Origin: an uncultured Solirubrobacterales bacterium
GTDB taxonomy: Bacteria; Actinomycetota; Thermoleophilia; Solirubrobacterales; Solirubrobacteraceae
Assembly: GCA_903830015.1 (NCBI GenBank)
Contig: CAIKSH010000291.1
Span: 1-6,654 of the forward strand
Length of the DNA stretch: 6,654 nucleotides
Direction: 5' to 3'
Below the pieces are notes generated by a model, which was not told where the DNA came from, made no database searches, and worked only from the letters and a program-made list of their open reading frames with translations. The position numbers and the translations under genes were made by a program. Shown here in pieces: positions 5,438 to 6,654 of this stretch; position 1 is the first letter of the stretch, and every line of letters begins with the position of its first letter.

Positions 5438-6654
5438 CCGGGATGTCAGGATCGGCCTCCTTGGCCGCGGTACGGTCGGCGGCGCCTTCGCCGAGCTGGT
5501 CGAAAGCCGCGCCGACTCGGTGGAGGCCCTGAGCGGCCGGCGCCCGGTGATCTCCGGGGTGCTCACCCGCTCGGAGGGCGACTTCGCCGAGATCCTCGCC
5601 GGCTCCGACGTGATCGTCGAGGTGATGGGCGGCCTGGATCCGGCGCGCGACCACGTGGTCGCGGCGCTCGAGGCCGGCGTTCCGGTGATCACCGCCAACA
5701 AGCAGCTGGTAAGCAGGTGCGGGCCCGAGCTCTGGGAGGCAGCCGCCCGGGGCGGCTCCCAGCTGCGCTTCGAGGCCGCGGTCGCCGCGGTGGTCCCGGT
5801 GATCCGCGTGCTCACCGAATCGCTGGCCGGCGCCGATATCGAGCGCGTCCACGGCATCGTCAACGGCACCACCAACTTCATCCTCTCCGAGATGGCCAGC
5901 ACCGGGGCTGGCTACGCCGAGGCGCTGGCCGAGGCCCAGCGGCTCGGTTACGCCGAGGCCGACCCTAGCGACGACGTAAGCGGTGCCGACGCCGCGGCCA
6001 AGATGGCGATCCTCGCCCAGCTCGCCTTCGACGGCTGGGTCGATATCGGGGACGTCGTCTACGAGGGAATCGAGGGGCTCACCGCCGAGGACCTCGCCTA
6101 CGCCCGCGAGTTCGACCTGGCTCTCAAGCTGCTCGGGACGGCCGAGCGCGTGGGGGACGAGGTCTCGGTCCGGGTGAACCCGGCCTTCCTGTACTCCGAG
6201 CATCCCCTGGCTTCGGTCAATGGGTCGTTCAACGCGGTGACCGTCGAGGGGCCGGACATAACCGAGGTGACGCTCTCCGGCCCCGGTGCCGGCGGCCCGC
6301 AGACGGCCAGCGCCATCCTTGGAGACCTGGTGAGCATCCTCACCGGGGTACCCGCCATCCCGGCTCCCGGCGGGGAGCTCTCGGCGGCCGCGGAGGTGGT
6401 CTCCTCGTTCTACCTGCACCTGGAGGTCGTCGACCGGCCGGGCGTGCTGGCGCAGATCGCGAGCGTGCTGGGCGAGCACGGGGTCTCGGTCAAGTCGGTG
6501 GTCCAGAAGGGCGTGGGGGAGGGGGCGAGGCTGGCCATGGTCACCCACCCGATCCGCGAGCAGGACTTCAATGCTGCGCGTGACGCCATCGCGTCGCTGG
6601 ACTTCGTGAGCTCGGCCCCCAGGGTCATCCGGGTAATCGACGAGCATTTCGACG
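5430..6654 (+). CDS. hom: Homoserine dehydrogenase with C-terminal ACT domain (3' end cut by window)
   Basis: Hom reduces aspartate-semialdehyde to homoserine, the branch toward threonine and methionine. The frame is open for 408 codons to the window edge. The N-terminal nucleotide-binding fold shows IGLLGRGTVGGAF (8-20), MGGLDPARDHVVAALEAG and TANKQLVS (88-95). The catalytic region holds IVNGTTNFIL (143-152) and YAEADPSDDVSGADAAAKMAILA; Glu176, Asp187 and Lys191 align with yeast Glu208, Asp219 and Lys223, so the active site is complete. SGPGAGGPQTASAILGDL (283-300) is the usual C-terminal catalytic motif. Residues about 326-405 form an ACT domain (FYLHLEVVDRPGVLAQIASVL), which normally gives feedback control by threonine. 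Comparison with family length suggests only a short tail is missing. The ATG lies inside the end of lysA with no Shine-Dalgarno sequence, so translation is probably coupled. One unusual point is VAAVVP at 118-123, where VAGGIP or VGAGLP is normal. Confidence 0.95.
   Translation, partial: MSDRDVRIGLLGRGTVGGAFAELVESRADSVEALSGRRPVISGVLTRSEGDFAEILAGSDVIVEVMGGLDPARDHVVAALEAGVPVITANKQLVSRCGPELWEAAARGGSQLRFEAAVAAVVPVIRVLTESLAGADIERVHGIVNGTTNFILSEMASTGAGYAEALAEAQRLGYAEADPSDDVSGADAAAKMAILAQLAFDGWVDIGDVVYEGIEGLTAEDLAYAREFDLALKLLGTAERVGDEVSVRVNPAFLYSEHPLASVNGSFNAVTVEGPDITEVTLSGPGAGGPQTASAILGDLVSILTGVPAIPAPGGELSAAAEVVSSFYLHLEVVDRPGVLAQIASVLGEHGVSVKSVVQKGVGEGARLAMVTHPIREQDFNAARDAIASLDFVSSAPRVIRVIDEHFD
5646..5663. 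repeat. Perfect 18-bp palindrome inside hom
   Basis: CGCGACCACGTGGTCGCG reads identically on both strands, centred on CACGTG. It falls in the codons for Ala-Arg-Asp-His-Val-Val-Ala. It could be a chance result of GC-rich codon use or a binding site for a dimeric regulator; nothing else supports the latter. Confidence 0.6.

Noticed and set aside
3911..5902. 663-codon minus-strand open frame
   Set aside because: It is antisense to lysA and the start of hom, with low-complexity composition and no domain features.
5976..5987. Serine in the DVSG motif of Hom as a possible active-site defect
   Set aside because: This position is variable in the family (Asn in yeast, Ser in E. coli ThrA), and the true catalytic Glu, Asp and Lys are present.
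5289..6647. 452-codon minus-strand open frame
   Set aside because: It is antisense to hom and rich in Asp, His, Arg and Gly, as typical mirror translations are; no motif is visible.
1..6654. CRISPR arrays, tRNA or rRNA genes, insertion sequences, attachment sites
   Set aside because: No regularly spaced repeats, tRNA-like cloverleaf blocks, transposase motifs or flanking direct repeats were found by eye.

Overview
This is a GC-rich chromosomal window from an actinobacterium. The best guess is the class Thermoleophilia (Solirubrobacterales and relatives). That guess rests on the high-GC codon use, the scarcity of Shine-Dalgarno sequences, and the style of three proteins: a CWB2-like lipoprotein, a 'GHAYVVIAGLRLDTS' type NlpC/P60 peptidase and a cysteine-rich M23 peptidase. 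It is an inference from remembered family resemblance, not from a search. Six protein genes are supported, two of them cut by the window ends, plus one clear riboswitch.

Layout. 1-527 (minus strand): start-proximal part of a secreted lipoprotein with a cell-wall-binding-repeat-2-like domain. 528-787: a 260-base divergent intergenic region whose right half is a cyclic di-AMP (ydaO/yuaA-type) riboswitch. 788-1387 (+): exported NlpC/P60-like cell-wall peptidase under that riboswitch. 1388-1485: spacer with a GC hairpin. 1486-2670 (+): exported coiled-coil M23 (LytM-type) peptidase. 2687-3472 (+): Lgt, the enzyme that lipidates prolipoproteins such as the one at the left edge. 3469-4155 (minus): alpha/beta hydrolase, whose stop overlaps the lgt stop and whose start lies only 22 bp from the lysA start. 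4178-5437 (+): lysA, diaminopimelate decarboxylase. 5430-6654 (+): hom, homoserine dehydrogenase with a C-terminal ACT domain, overlapping lysA by 8 bases and running off the right edge close to its expected end.

How it fits together. The left two thirds is a cell-envelope neighbourhood: two peptidoglycan hydrolases, a lipoprotein and the lipoprotein-modifying enzyme, with a second-messenger riboswitch in front of the first hydrolase. The right third is aspartate-family amino-acid synthesis. LysA connects the two because its substrate, meso-diaminopimelate, is also the cross-linking residue of many bacterial cell walls.

No mobile element, CRISPR array, tRNA or rRNA is visible, and I do not see an obviously new multi-gene system. 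The points most worth following are the riboswitch whose aptamer nearly abuts an SD-less GTG start, the three cysteine pairs around the M23 active site, the divergent Lgt active-site motif, the absence of spacing around the minus-strand hydrolase, and the recurring TANNNT boxes just upstream of SD-less start codons, which suggest leaderless transcripts.
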